Assembly: GCA_021772935.1 (NCBI GenBank)
Contig: JAJFLA010000032.1
Span: 124,001-188,000, forward strand
Direction of reading: 5' to 3'
Length of the DNA stretch: 64,000 bases
Source of the DNA: Gammaproteobacteria bacterium
GTDB lineage: Bacteria; Pseudomonadota; Gammaproteobacteria; Xanthomonadales; SZUA-36
The notes below the pieces were generated by a model. That model searched no databases. It saw only the letters and a list, made by a program, of their open reading frames with translations, and was not told the DNA's origin. The position numbers and the translations under genes were made by a program. This document shows positions 47,041 through 55,913 of this stretch, one piece after another; within the stretch, counting starts at the first letter, position 1; every line of letters starts with the position of its first letter.

Positions 47041-47139
47041 GTGAGTTTTGATGAACCGGAGAAGGTTTTATTGGTGGAAGCTGATATAGAAGAGATCATA
47101 CCCGGTGCCAGTATCCATGAATATTTGAAAATTTTGTGA
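47041..47139 (+). other. Short coding-like fragment, resembles start of an Hpt domain
   Basis: A 32-codon frame begins with GTG and reads FDEPEKVLLVEADIEEIIPG, then ASIHEYLKIL and a stop. The ADIEEIIPG stretch recalls the first helix of histidine phosphotransfer domains. There is no ribosome site, and it stops where the domain should continue, so it is either a decayed gene end or chance. The rest of 46957-47234 holds the promoters for cysD and the SRP RNA but no element I can place with confidence. Confidence 0.2.
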
Positions 47140-47234
47140 GAAATAGGGATTGAATGATTGAACCCGGTCATGGCTTGCGGCACAATCCCGTTCCCACATG
47201 ATAGGATTCTGAATGATCATATCTGTGGTTCAGT

Positions 47235-47348
47235 GGTGGCCCCTGTCGGCCTCCCCGCGACGATACGTTGTGAACCCCGTCAGGCCCGGAAGGGAGCAGC
47301 GGCAGCAACAGACTCGGGCGCCGGGGAACGGTGGGCAGGGGTTGCCAT
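47235..47348 (+). ncRNA. ffs: Signal recognition particle RNA (4.5S)
   Basis: The conserved SRP domain IV sequence is present: GTCAGGCCCGGAAGGGAGCA (47279-47298), with the GGAA tetraloop and the asymmetric AGCAGC internal loop on the 3' side. The ends pair as CCCCTG with CAGGGG to close a single long hairpin of about 114 nt, the size of the E. coli RNA. It binds Ffh and targets membrane proteins to the translocon. It lies 63 bases upstream of dnaX on the same strand, a common gammaproteobacterial neighbourhood. The exact ends are estimated from the pairing. Confidence 0.93.
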
Positions 47349-47411
47349 CATTCCTTCTGCTATAGTAATAAGCTCAAGGCAATCATGCATGAGTGAAACA
47401 GAGGATTCCGC

Positions 47412-49076
47412 ATGAGTTATCAAGTATTGGCGCGCAAATGGCGTCCGCAAACATTTGATGACCTCGTCGGTCAGGAACACGTTGTGCAGGCGCTGGTAAA
47501 TGGGCTTGATCAGGATCGAGTTCATCATGCTTTCCTGCTTACAGGCACCCGCGGTGTCGGCAAAACCACCATCGCGCGGATACTGGCTAAGTGTCTGAAT
47601 TGCGAAAAAGGTGTGTCGTCAACACCCTGTGGTGAATGTGGTAGTTGTATCGATCTTGATGATGGTCGCTTTGTAGATATGCTGGAAATTGATGCCGCCT
47701 CAAAAACAAAGGTGGACGATACTCGTGAATTGCTGGAAACAGTTCAGTACACACCCTCTCGTGGCCGCTATAAGGTTTACATCATCGATGAAGTGCACAT
47801 GTTGTCGGGTCACAGTTTTAACGCTTTACTCAAAACGCTTGAAGAGCCACCGCCACATGTAAAATTTGTATTGGCGACAACTGATCCACAGAAACTTCCG
47901 ATTACCATCTTGTCTCGTTGTTTACGTTTTAGCCTGACCCGACTTTTACCTGACCAGATCAGTGGACTGCTGGACAAAATTCTGCAGGTGGAGTCAATAG
48001 AGGCAGATGAATCCGCTGTCATGCGTATTGCCCGCGCTGCTGATGGCAGTATGCGAGACGGCCTGAGTTTGCTCGACCAGGCCATTGCTTTTGGTGGCGG
48101 CAGCCTGAAAGATGCTGACGTGGCTAGTATGCTTGGCAGTATTGACCATGTGCACATTGCCGCCATTATTGATGCTCTTTTGTGCTCGGATGCCTCGGCT
48201 TTAATGGAAATCGTCAATAAACTGGTCATTCAGTCGAAAAATCTTGAGATGGTGCTGGATGAACTGGCAGCAGCAATGCACCGAATAGCCCTGATTCATG
48301 CAGCACCGGATTTTCGCGATCCGGAAAGAGCTGACTGGGATTCGCTGGTGGAGCGTGCTGCGCAGATTTCACCGGAAGATGTCCAGCTTTATTACCAGAT
48401 TGCCATTGCTGGTCGCCGGGATTTAGGTCTGGCACCTGATCCACGAACAGGTCTTGAAATGACCTTGTTACGCATGTTGGCGTTCAGGCCTGTAGATGCC
48501 GGTTCAGTTGATATGGGTCCTGGCGCTACATCGTCTGGCGCCGACACAGGGATAGCTGTAGGAGACTCACAAAAACCTGTTCAGGTTACAACACGCAAAG
48601 CCATCAGCGCCGGCAATGAAGCCGCGAAAAAAGCACGCACAACTTTTGATAATATGCATAAAACAGGCCTCGAGAGACCTTCAGAATCACCTGAACTGTC
48701 ACAGGACTGGACCAGCTTACAAGCCAATCTTGAGTTGAGTGGGGCTACACGGGAATTTGCCAGGAACCTGCAACTTGAATCTACTGATGAAAAGCATTGG
48801 AAATTCCTGGTGCCAGATACCTTGCAGCACCTGGGTTCCGAAAGCGTGGTTCAGCGTCTGGAATCAGCATTGTCGACCCATCTCGGTCACTCTGTAACAC
48901 TGGATTTACACACAGCTTCTGAGCCCGTGAAGTCAGTGGCCGCAGCAACAGAACGTGCGGCAATCAATCGTATGAGCGAAGCAGAGCGATCGATTGATGA
49001 AGATCCGACGGTGCAGGAGATCAAAAAGAAATTTGGAGCGAAATTGGTTCCGGATTCTATTCAGCCACTTCAATAA
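47412..49076 (+). CDS. dnaX: DNA polymerase III subunit gamma/tau
   Basis: A 554-residue clamp-loader ATPase. YQVLARKWRPQTFDDLVGQEHVVQAL is the usual start, Walker A is TGTRGVGKTT (about 44-53), and a four-Cys zinc module is at CLNCEKGVSSTPCGECGSC. Walker B is IIDEVHML, the sensor-1 region is VLATTDPQKLPITILSRC. Domains IV and V in the last 180 residues contact DnaB and the polymerase. An A-run near codon 406 could yield a shorter gamma form. GAGGA lies before the ATG. It is followed by ybaB and recR, a conserved block. Confidence 0.95.
   Translation: MSYQVLARKWRPQTFDDLVGQEHVVQALVNGLDQDRVHHAFLLTGTRGVGKTTIARILAKCLNCEKGVSSTPCGECGSCIDLDDGRFVDMLEIDAASKTKVDDTRELLETVQYTPSRGRYKVYIIDEVHMLSGHSFNALLKTLEEPPPHVKFVLATTDPQKLPITILSRCLRFSLTRLLPDQISGLLDKILQVESIEADESAVMRIARAADGSMRDGLSLLDQAIAFGGGSLKDADVASMLGSIDHVHIAAIIDALLCSDASALMEIVNKLVIQSKNLEMVLDELAAAMHRIALIHAAPDFRDPERADWDSLVERAAQISPEDVQLYYQIAIAGRRDLGLAPDPRTGLEMTLLRMLAFRPVDAGSVDMGPGATSSGADTGIAVGDSQKPVQVTTRKAISAGNEAAKKARTTFDNMHKTGLERPSESPELSQDWTSLQANLELSGATREFARNLQLESTDEKHWKFLVPDTLQHLGSESVVQRLESALSTHLGHSVTLDLHTASEPVKSVAAATERAAINRMSEAERSIDEDPTVQEIKKKFGAKLVPDSIQPLQ
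48627..48649 (+). other. A6 run in dnaX with a nearby -1 stop, possible gamma frameshift site
   Basis: Six As (48627-48632) occupy two Lys codons (406-407). A slip of one base backward gives five more codons and a TGA at 48647, for a product of about 412 residues, near the size of the E. coli gamma protein. The classic A-AAA-AAG heptamer is not in the needed register (G precedes the As), and no strong stem or internal Shine-Dalgarno is obvious, so this is weak. Confidence 0.25.
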
Positions 49077-49122
49077 TCAGGATGTCGTGCGTCCCTGTAA
49101 GATATGACGAGGAAACAAATTG

Positions 49123-49443
49123 ATGAAAGGTAATATTGCGAGCTTGATGCAACAGGCTCAGAAAATGCAGCAGGAAATGCAGAAGGCTCAGGAAGAACTT
49201 GCCAAAATGGAAGTCACCGGCCAGGCTGGTGGTGGTATGGTCAGCGTGGTCATGAACGGTCAGCATGCCGTTAAACGTGTCACGATTGACCCTTCATTAA
49301 CTGATGATGTTGAAATGCTTGAGGATCTTGTTACTGCTGCCACCAATGACGCAGTTAACCGGATCAAAGCATCCTCAGAACAGCAAATGTCTGGTTTAAC
49401 CGAGGGTATGAAACTACCGCCCGGTTTTAAATTGCCCTTCTAG
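49123..49443 (+). CDS. ybaB: YbaB/EbfC nucleoid-associated protein
   Basis: A 106-residue YbaB. The N-terminus is a Gln/Met-rich helix ([18 protein letters not shown]), followed by the beta sheet ([19 protein letters not shown]) and a C-terminal helix. It forms a DNA-binding dimer. The gene lies 46 bases after dnaX and 28 bases before recR, the arrangement found across bacteria. The ATG at 49123 is chosen over the TTG one codon earlier. Confidence 0.93.
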   Translation: MKGNIASLMQQAQKMQQEMQKAQEELAKMEVTGQAGGGMVSVVMNGQHAVKRVTIDPSLTDDVEMLEDLVTAATNDAVNRIKASSEQQMSGLTEGMKLPPGFKLPF

Positions 49444-49471
49444 GGCAGGTATTGTCAGGCGCTTACCTTCA

Positions 49472-50071
49472 ATGGCAGCAGAACCACTATTAAACCAATT
49501 GATCGAAGCTTTACGCTGTTTACCCGGCGTAGGGCCAAAGAGTGCTCAACGCATGGCGCTGCATCTGCTCGAACGAAATCGTGAAGGTGGCTTGCGGTTG
49601 GCATCTGTACTGGTTGAAGCAATGCAGAAAATTGGTCGTTGTAAGCAGTGTCGTGATCTCACTGAACTGGAAGTTTGTTCTATATGTGCCAGCCCCCGGC
49701 GCGATCAGTCCCTGTTGTGTATCGTGGAATCTCCTGTGGACGTTTTGGCCATTGAACAGGCCACCGCATACAAAGGCCGCTATTTTGTGTTGTTGGGGCG
49801 ATTATCTCCGCTGGATGGCATTGGTCCTGCAGAACTGGGATTGGATCAATTGGCTGAACAGCTCGAACAAAACACACTGGAAGAAATGATTATTGCGACT
49901 AACCCGACAGTCGAGGGTGAAGCCACTTCGTATTATCTGCAAAGTATGGCCAAAGCACAGAATATCAAGGTTACCTGTATTGCCCATGGTGTGCCGTTGG
50001 GTGGGGAGCTTGAATACACCGATCAGTCAACTCTGGCCCACGCCTTTGGCCGTCGTTTGCTGGTTGATTAA
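49472..50071 (+). CDS. recR: Recombination mediator RecR
   Basis: A 199-residue RecR. The helix-hairpin-helix is [20 protein letters not shown]; the four-Cys zinc finger is [16 protein letters not shown]; the Toprim domain starts at [15 protein letters not shown], and [15 protein letters not shown] carries the conserved Glu. With RecO it loads RecA on gaps. The start at 49472 is an ATG 28 bases after ybaB. Confidence 0.95.
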   Translation: MAAEPLLNQLIEALRCLPGVGPKSAQRMALHLLERNREGGLRLASVLVEAMQKIGRCKQCRDLTELEVCSICASPRRDQSLLCIVESPVDVLAIEQATAYKGRYFVLLGRLSPLDGIGPAELGLDQLAEQLEQNTLEEMIIATNPTVEGEATSYYLQSMAKAQNIKVTCIAHGVPLGGELEYTDQSTLAHAFGRRLLVD

Positions 50072-50078
50072 ATCAACC

Positions 50079-50097
50079 CGGGCGACATTGCCGCCCG
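50079..50097 (+). terminator. Hairpin after recR, possible terminator
   Basis: CGGGCG/CGCCCG (six pairs, 7-base loop) lies 7 bases after the recR stop. There is no T-run after it on the plus strand. On the minus strand the following bases are AT-rich but mixed, so it may end the recR transcript weakly or in both directions. Confidence 0.35.
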
Positions 50098-50121
50098 AAT
50101 CGTTTATTGCGGTAAAGAGAC

Positions 50122-50418
50122 TTATTTGCTGGCAGCCAGCTTGCTGTTTTCCAGACGTATGTATTCACGGTTAATGTCAACCGTGCGTATGCCAATACCC
50201 TTGACGTTGACCAGTTCATCAGCGTGTGTGAACTGACCGTTTTCATTCCGGTAACTCACAATAGCCTTGGCTTTGCTCAGGCCAACACCTTTAAGTGCTT
50301 CGGCAATTTCCTCGGCACTGGCTGAGTTTACATTGACGGGCTGTACAGCCCAGGCCCAGATGGAAAACAGCCCTGTTGCCAGAAGGGTGATCAGTGATTT
50401 CATACTTATTGATTTCAT
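50122..50418 (-). CDS. Exported ComEA-type helix-hairpin-helix protein
   Basis: A 98-residue protein with a signal peptide or N-terminal anchor (about 6-25, LITLLATGLFSIWAWA) and two helix-hairpin-helix motifs: VNVNSASAEEIAEALKGVGLS and GQFTHADELVNVKGIG. This is the stand-alone ComEA form that binds incoming DNA in the periplasm in gammaproteobacteria. AGAGGT lies before the ATG at 50418; the longer frame to 50577 has no support, and an ATG five codons in is also possible. Confidence 0.85.
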   Translation of the reverse strand: MKSISMKSLITLLATGLFSIWAWAVQPVNVNSASAEEIAEALKGVGLSKAKAIVSYRNENGQFTHADELVNVKGIGIRTVDINREYIRLENSKLAASK

Positions 50419-50631
50419 GTGTACCTCTTTTGTTTGAGAAGACCAAATATTTTTTGCTTGGCCCGCCAGAGCGGGACATCTACAGGCTACGTTTTGGAGT
50501 GAGTGAAAAACAGAGGCAGATTCCCTGTTGTTATGTAGGTAATTGTCATTGATATTTTTTTCGTTTCTGTCTCTCATGATTTGAGAATCATTCCTGTTCT
50601 AATGTTATCCAACAGATCAGGAGAAACAACG

Positions 50632-50859
50632 ATGAACACAGAATTACAGTTGCTCGGCAAGACGATTACCGGCGTTGTGGCAACACCAGGCGAGGCCAGT
50701 GACCCGCATAGAATCTGGATGTTACAGTTTTCGGATGGGACTCATGTTGAGTTTGTTTCACCGACGGCGAGGCGTCGTCTGATTCGGGCAACCGGTGGCC
50801 ACCAGCGGGCCAACAACAGCTGTGTTGAGCGGGCTGGAATGAGGGTAATTGCGGCCTAG
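50632..50859 (+). CDS. Small conserved-looking protein of unknown function
   Basis: A 75-residue protein I do not recognise. GGAG lies 9 bases before the ATG at 50632, which supports it as a real gene over the longer frame from 50581. It reads as a small beta-rich domain (LLGKTITGVVATPGEA, IWMLQFSDGTHVEFVSP) with a basic C-terminal part (ARRRLIRATGG). There is no signal peptide or Cys motif. It lies between comEA-like and sbcB genes, divergent from the former. Confidence 0.5.
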   Translation: MNTELQLLGKTITGVVATPGEASDPHRIWMLQFSDGTHVEFVSPTARRRLIRATGGHQRANNSCVERAGMRVIAA

Positions 50860-50863
50860 AGGG

Positions 50864-50888
50864 GTTATCCACAAAAGCTGTGGATAAC
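50864..50888. promoter_or_regulatory. Inverted pair of DnaA-box sequences
   Basis: TTATCCACA at 50865-50873 and its complement TGTGGATAA at 50879-50887 are both perfect matches to the DnaA box consensus, facing each other across AAAGC. One G/C pair extends the palindrome to 10 pairs. An AT-rich stretch follows at about 50940-51080. A hairpin or terminator function for the upstream small gene is an alternative; there is no T-run. Confidence 0.5.
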
Positions 50889-51136
50889 TCTGTGCGCAAG
50901 GTTGCTGGGTTGCAGTCAGTGTGCGCGAGACCCCAAATTGATCAAAAATTGAACAATTAGTAAATATCTATATATTACAATGAGATACATATGTTGCTTT
51001 AGAATAATTTGGTAGGATTGCATTGTAATAATCGTGTCACAAGAACAATCAGCAACTTGTGTATAAATTATTCGAATTGAATCGAGAAAGGTCCAATAAG
51101 TTGTTGATTTGGGGTTCTGACCTACAGCTTAACCAG

Positions 51137-52579
51137 CTAGGGAACTAATTGCTTACCCCAGGCTTCCAGCTGATCCAGTATATTTTGGGCGTGCTGATCC
51201 GTTTGATGTGATTGCCTGGCGAGCGTTATTTCCATTCTGTATGTTTCAGGTGTTAGCTGACGATCGTCTGCTGGCTGTTTCAATCGCGCCTGAGATTGTA
51301 TCAACCATTTTCGACTTTCAGTTGAGGTTAGTGTCTGTGGAAAGTTGCGTGCCCGGAAGCGAAATAACATTTCCGTTAACCTCGGATCTTTGAATGGCCA
51401 GTCTTGTTGCATCAATTTACCGGGCTCTGTATTGCGAATTTTGTCCATCAATCGCCGATCATATTGGGAGAAAAAACCACCGGAGTAAAGCATGTGATCC
51501 GGGTCAGTATCGGTACCAGGTGGGTATGGTTTAAATACATCCATCACCTTATTGCGTGTTTGCAATAAGACCGGCAGTAATTTTTCTGCGTGTTCGAAAC
51601 AGCGTTGCGGATCAAGACCGATACGTTGGCAATCTACACCTTTCAGAGTCGCCACCGGTGCAAGCATGGGTACATGATTGCTGTGGATGGCTTTAAGTGC
51701 GATGCGTTCTACCCCTTCAGGCAGGTCATTAGCCGGTGTAAACAGGCGGTCTGAGATCTCTTCGGCGTTCATGCTCAGCAATGGTTCCGGATCGGTCATC
51801 AGGTCAAAAACAATGACGGACTTTTTCCGATCCGGGTAGATTGATAGTGGCAGTACCAGTGTAGTGCAACCACGGGTTGCCGGGATTCGGGAAGATGTAT
51901 GTAGCAATGGTTTGGGGTCTGCGGGACTCAGCATTTGCATGACCTGATGCTGATCGCGCATTTTCAGCGCCCAGTCAAACAGGCGCGGTTGGCAGCGTTG
52001 AATCAACCGGGCCAGGCCTATGGTTGCGGTAACATCAGACAAGGCTTCGTGTGCACCTTCATGTTGAATTTGGTTGGCCGCACTGAGGTGTTCGAGTTTG
52101 AAGCTTGGCTTGCCGGGTTCGTGCTCTGGCCACTCGATGCCTTGTGGACGTAGTGCGTAGCACATCCTGGCCAGATCAATCAAATCCCAGCGAGAGTTGT
52201 TATTTTTATATTCGCGTTCGTATGGGTCATAGAAGTTCCGGTAAAACAGGTTGCGGCTGAATTCGTCGTCAAAACGGATACTGTTATAGCCAACACTACA
52301 GGTGCCAGGTTCCATCATCTCGTTGTGAATTTTTGCAGCAAACTCAGTTTCAACAAGACCATTTTTGAGTGCTTTCTGAGGTGTGATGCCAGTGATCAGG
52401 CTGGCAATAGGGTGTGGTAATACATCCCGGGCAGGTTGGCAATACCAGTTGATCGGATCAGCCACCGGTTCAAGACTGGTATTGGTACGGATTGCCGCAA
52501 ACTGTGCCGGTCGATCCAACTGTGGATAGGCACCGAAAGTTTCGTAGTCGTGCCAAAGAAAAGTCTGCTCGGCTTTCAT
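51137..52579 (-). CDS. sbcB: Exodeoxyribonuclease I
   Basis: A 480-residue ExoI. The DEDDh exonuclease begins at FLWHDYETFGAYP (metal-binding D and E at about residues 10-12), with RFDDEFSRN and HEALSDVTATIGLARLIQ completing the acidic site; the C-terminal two-thirds hold the SH3-like and helical extensions seen in E. coli SbcB. It digests single-stranded DNA 3' to 5'. The ATG at 52579 (MKAEQTFLWHDYETFG) agrees with the family's start; a longer frame from 52639 is not supported. It is followed by AT-rich sequence and no gene. Confidence 0.93.
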   Translation of the reverse strand: MKAEQTFLWHDYETFGAYPQLDRPAQFAAIRTNTSLEPVADPINWYCQPARDVLPHPIASLITGITPQKALKNGLVETEFAAKIHNEMMEPGTCSVGYNSIRFDDEFSRNLFYRNFYDPYEREYKNNNSRWDLIDLARMCYALRPQGIEWPEHEPGKPSFKLEHLSAANQIQHEGAHEALSDVTATIGLARLIQRCQPRLFDWALKMRDQHQVMQMLSPADPKPLLHTSSRIPATRGCTTLVLPLSIYPDRKKSVIVFDLMTDPEPLLSMNAEEISDRLFTPANDLPEGVERIALKAIHSNHVPMLAPVATLKGVDCQRIGLDPQRCFEHAEKLLPVLLQTRNKVMDVFKPYPPGTDTDPDHMLYSGGFFSQYDRRLMDKIRNTEPGKLMQQDWPFKDPRLTEMLFRFRARNFPQTLTSTESRKWLIQSQARLKQPADDRQLTPETYRMEITLARQSHQTDQHAQNILDQLEAWGKQLVP

Positions 52580-52610
52580 TTTTGTCCGGGTCACCTGGTT
52601 TGAACGGCTT

Positions 52611-53474
52611 TCACGATATTGTGGCACAGTGTGAAGCATTCAGCGAAATGATCAGATCTGACCAGGTCTCGGCGGTCGCCTGCATGTGTTCGACCAGCCT
52701 TTGATAATGAGCTAAAAAATGTGCAACATCGGTTCGGGACTTAAGTGCCTTAAGTGGTAATTCCTGTTCCTGTTGCCAGCGCCAGTCAATGATCGAATCC
52801 CAGTCGGGTGCACGTAAATACCAGCGCAAATTCACTCGTTGATTAATCATGTGATCAAATTTCTGTAAATGCAGGTTGACCCATTGACGCCATATTTCCC
52901 CGACATCCTGCTCGCTCTCCAATGGGTTAACCGGCTTTGACAACGCTTCCTCAGACTGAGGTGGTGCTCCACACATCCAGCCTTCCAGCACAACGTAATC
53001 CAGTGGTGCTGCAAAGCTACAGCTTTTTGTACTTGTTCGGCGATCATCGCTGGCCTTGTCAAATTCAGGCATGGCCAGACCTGAAATATCCCCCTGCAAT
53101 AAACGTTCTAAATGCTGTGACAACAACGCCAGATCGTGTGTACCCGGAACACCCCGAACACCGCATAAGGGGTGTATGTGCCTGGCGAGTTGCTGACGCT
53201 CGGCAAACGGCAGATAGTAGTCATCGAGAGAGACCATCTGGCACCGTTGACCGCTTTTGACCAGCACCGCAGTCAGCATTCGGGCCAGTGTTGATTTGCC
53301 GCTACCGGGTGCGCCACCGATGCTGATCAGCAGTGGTAAATTACGCCTGCTCGAGACAGCCAATGTATTGATCAACGTGGGGCACATGGCAGACATTGCT
53401 TTTCGCTGGCGGGAACCCAAATTACTATTTTCACGCAGCCATGATTCGGCTGTTGGGATACACTTGTTATTCAT
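52611..53474 (-). CDS. P-loop kinase, D-glycerate 3-kinase/YggC-like
   Basis: About 287 residues. Walker A is SIGGAPGSGKSTLARML; SLDDYYLPFAERQQLA, RGVPGTHDLALL and the following LEGWMCG are the marks shared by D-glycerate 3-kinases and E. coli YggC. It probably phosphorylates glycerate or a similar small molecule. The start is uncertain: ATG at 53474 is chosen, with alternatives at 53492 and 53558; the latter would overlap the divergent tesB leader. It precedes sbcB by 31 bases on the same strand. Confidence 0.75.
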   Translation of the reverse strand: MNNKCIPTAESWLRENSNLGSRQRKAMSAMCPTLINTLAVSSRRNLPLLISIGGAPGSGKSTLARMLTAVLVKSGQRCQMVSLDDYYLPFAERQQLARHIHPLCGVRGVPGTHDLALLSQHLERLLQGDISGLAMPEFDKASDDRRTSTKSCSFAAPLDYVVLEGWMCGAPPQSEEALSKPVNPLESEQDVGEIWRQWVNLHLQKFDHMINQRVNLRWYLRAPDWDSIIDWRWQQEQELPLKALKSRTDVAHFLAHYQRLVEHMQATAETWSDLIISLNASHCATIS

Positions 53475-53500
53475 TTGGTCATAATAGAACATTTTGGAAA

Positions 53501-54391
53501 ATGGCTTACTCAAATAACACCATAGAAGAATTACTTCAACTGATGGAACTGGAAACACTTGAGGTCAACCTGTTCCGGGGTGAGAGTCGGGATATTGGCA
53601 CTTCACGGGTGTTCGGTGGCCAGGTCCTGGCGCAGTCAATCATTGCCGCCAGTCGTACCGTGGATGAAGGTTCAATTCATTCACTACATGCCTATTTTCT
53701 GCGTGCAGGCGACGCTGAAGCGCCTATTGTTTATAACGTGGACCGAAACCGGGATGGCCGCAGTTTTAAATCACGTAGGGTGGTGGCGATCCAGCATGGA
53801 CGCCCCATTTTTACCTTGGCCGCATCATTCCAGTTGGAGCAGGAAGGTTTGGAGCATCAGTTTGAAATGCCTGAGGTGCCGATGCCTGAAGATTTATCTT
53901 CTGAAAGCCATATTCCTGAGGATAATCTTAATCAGGTTCCACAGCTATTACGCCGCTGGTTTACAAGGACGGGCCCGTTTGATTTTCGTCCGGTAAAAAA
54001 AGTGGATGTATTCAATCCGCAACCGCAAGCACCTTATTCAGATATCTGGTTTCGTCTGTGTGAAAAGATCGATGTACCCGACCTGATGCACCGAGCGCTG
54101 ATGGCTTACGCCTCTGACTTTCACCTGGTGGGTACCGCAACCCTGCCACATGGCATCTCTTTTATACAGGATGACCTGATGATGGCCAGTCTCGACCATG
54201 CCATGTGGTTTCATCGCCCGGCACGCGTGGATGACTGGTTGTTATATTCTTGCGATAGTCCCAGTAGTAGTGGTGGCAGGGGGTTGGCGCGAGGTTCAAT
54301 CTATGATCGTAGCGGCAGGCTGGTTGCCAGCGCTGTCCAGGAAGGTATGATCCGGGTGGGAAAACCAGCCGGCAACAGGAGCAAAACATGA
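53501..54391 (+). CDS. tesB: Acyl-CoA thioesterase II
   Basis: A 296-residue double hot-dog thioesterase. The RGESRDIGTSRVFGGQVLAQ stretch, HSLHAYFLRAGD, and DHAMWFHRPARVDDWLLY near residue 230 are TesB hallmarks, with the Asp and Gln of the active site. It hydrolyses medium and long acyl-CoA. The ATG at 53501 is used; a longer frame to 53396 would overlap the divergent kinase gene. Its stop overlaps msrA by 4 bases. Confidence 0.92.
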   Translation: MAYSNNTIEELLQLMELETLEVNLFRGESRDIGTSRVFGGQVLAQSIIAASRTVDEGSIHSLHAYFLRAGDAEAPIVYNVDRNRDGRSFKSRRVVAIQHGRPIFTLAASFQLEQEGLEHQFEMPEVPMPEDLSSESHIPEDNLNQVPQLLRRWFTRTGPFDFRPVKKVDVFNPQPQAPYSDIWFRLCEKIDVPDLMHRALMAYASDFHLVGTATLPHGISFIQDDLMMASLDHAMWFHRPARVDDWLLYSCDSPSSSGGRGLARGSIYDRSGRLVASAVQEGMIRVGKPAGNRSKT

Positions 54392-54867
54392 GTGAAAAGA
54401 TCGAGCTCGCCACCTTTGGCGCGGGTTGTTTTTGGGGTGTCGAAGCACGTTTTCGTGAGCTGAAGGGTGTGCTTGATGCCACCTCTGGTTATATGGGTGG
54501 GAAGCCACAACCCAGCTACGAGGCAGTTTGTACAGGCAGCACCGGTCATGCTGAAGTCGTGCAAGTCCAGTTTGATGCGGAACAGCTCGATTATGAAACC
54601 CTGTTGGCCTTATTTTTTGACATGCATAACCCGACCACACTGAACCGGCAAGGCCCGGATGTTGGCAGCCAGTACCGTTCGGTGGTCTTTTTTCATTCTG
54701 CTGCGCAGGAAAAAGTGGCACGTCAGTCTATTGTGGCGATCAATCAATCCGACCGTTGGTCTGAACCGGTGGTTACCGAAGTACAGACAGCAATGACATT
54801 CTGGCCCGCAGAAGAATATCACCAGCGATATCTGGAAAAACACGGTTTGGGTTTATGTTCGCTTTAG
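54388..54867 (+). CDS. msrA: Peptide-methionine (S)-S-oxide reductase
   Basis: A 159-residue MsrA. Catalytic Cys14 lies in GAGCFWGVEA; SGYMGGKPQPSYEAVCTGSTGHAE and HNPTTLNRQGPDVGSQYRSVVF are standard. It repairs oxidised methionine. The overlap with tesB (ATGA) indicates one transcript. It faces the patatin gene with 5 bases between the stops. Confidence 0.95.
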   Translation: MSEKIELATFGAGCFWGVEARFRELKGVLDATSGYMGGKPQPSYEAVCTGSTGHAEVVQVQFDAEQLDYETLLALFFDMHNPTTLNRQGPDVGSQYRSVVFFHSAAQEKVARQSIVAINQSDRWSEPVVTEVQTAMTFWPAEEYHQRYLEKHGLGLCSL

Positions 54868-54872
54868 CTATC

Positions 54873-55913
54873 TCAGGTGTCCGCCATGACGGCCTGTATT
54901 TCCCCCAGCGCCTTTTCGACACAACTTTCCCCTTCTTCGATTGCTTCAGCGGCTCGGTGAAACTCCAGCATACCGATGTGGGCCAGCTTGGGTAGTATCA
55001 GTACGTCTGGTGGATCACCAGCCAGGCGGCTTCGTGTGATTCTGTCCTGAACAATGTTGATGGCGTTGGTGATCGCATAGAAAAGGCTGGGTTCATCGTC
55101 TTTTTTGTCATCTTTGGCAAAGATGGAACTGGAATACTCCCTGGCGGTTTGTTTGAGGTTGCTCAAGGTGCCTTCAGTTTCCTGAGCGGCAGGCTCTGTT
55201 TTTTTAGGGTTACGTTTGCCGACAATATCTGAATTCAAACTGACTGCAATGACAATATCTGCGCCCAGTGCGTGGCAGGTGGTTATGGGAACGGGATTGA
55301 CCAGACCACCATCAACCAGCCAGCGATGCTCATTACGAACGGCTGGAAACAGACCCGGTAAGGCCATGGATGCCCTGACCGCATCCGCGAGCCCACCTTC
55401 CTGTAACCAGACTTCCCGGCCACTATCAAGATTGGTGGATATGGCTGCAAAAGGCTTGGGGAGATCCTCTATACGAACATCTTCAGCAGCGACATAGTTG
55501 TGCAGAAACCAGCTCAGTCTATCCTTATCAACAAAGCCGACTTTAGATAGTTTAATATTGAAAAACCTCAATACATCTGCTCTGCTTGAGCCGAGCACCC
55601 AGTCTTCAAGCTTATCGAGGTTTCCAGCCAAATAAGCGGCACCGATCATCGCACCAATAGAGGTACCACATACAATGTCGGGCTCAATGCCTTCCCGTAA
55701 CAGCGCTTTGATAACACCGATGTGGGACCAGCCACGGGAGGCACCGCTACCCAAAACCAGACCGACCCTTGGTGATACGCTGGGGTTGTTCAAGGCCTTG
55801 TTTCCGTCAAACCAGGGTCGTGCTCCGGCCCCAATCGCTTCATCGCTCCGGCAACCATTTTGAGATCGTTGAAAAAAGGTCTTCCAGGTCGATAGGCTTG
55901 GCAACGAAGTCAT
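54873..55913 (-). CDS. Patatin-like phospholipase, RssA/NTE type
   Basis: Up to 346 residues. The oxyanion loop is VLGSGASRGWSHIGV, the nucleophile Ser is in CGTSIGAMIG (about residue 85), and the Asp is in LVDGGLVNPVP, the Ser-Asp dyad of patatins. The C-terminal part is charged and has no signal peptide. As annotated from the ATG at 55913 it overlaps the 3' end of the histidine kinase by 74 bases; a TTG at 55793 with AAGG upstream would avoid this and still keep the whole catalytic domain. Lipid substrate unknown. Confidence 0.85.
   Translation of the reverse strand: MTSLPSLSTWKTFFQRSQNGCRSDEAIGAGARPWFDGNKALNNPSVSPRVGLVLGSGASRGWSHIGVIKALLREGIEPDIVCGTSIGAMIGAAYLAGNLDKLEDWVLGSSRADVLRFFNIKLSKVGFVDKDRLSWFLHNYVAAEDVRIEDLPKPFAAISTNLDSGREVWLQEGGLADAVRASMALPGLFPAVRNEHRWLVDGGLVNPVPITTCHALGADIVIAVSLNSDIVGKRNPKKTEPAAQETEGTLSNLKQTAREYSSSIFAKDDKKDDEPSLFYAITNAINIVQDRITRSRLAGDPPDVLILPKLAHIGMLEFHRAAEAIEEGESCVEKALGEIQAVMADT

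Noticed and set aside
47050-47140. Hpt partner for the hybrid kinase
   Set aside because: Only 32 codons, ends before the phosphorylated His helix, no ribosome site.
50860-51130. Chromosomal replication origin
   Set aside because: Only two facing DnaA boxes, no dnaA, gidA or rpmH nearby, and no 13-mer array; reported only as a DnaA-box pair.
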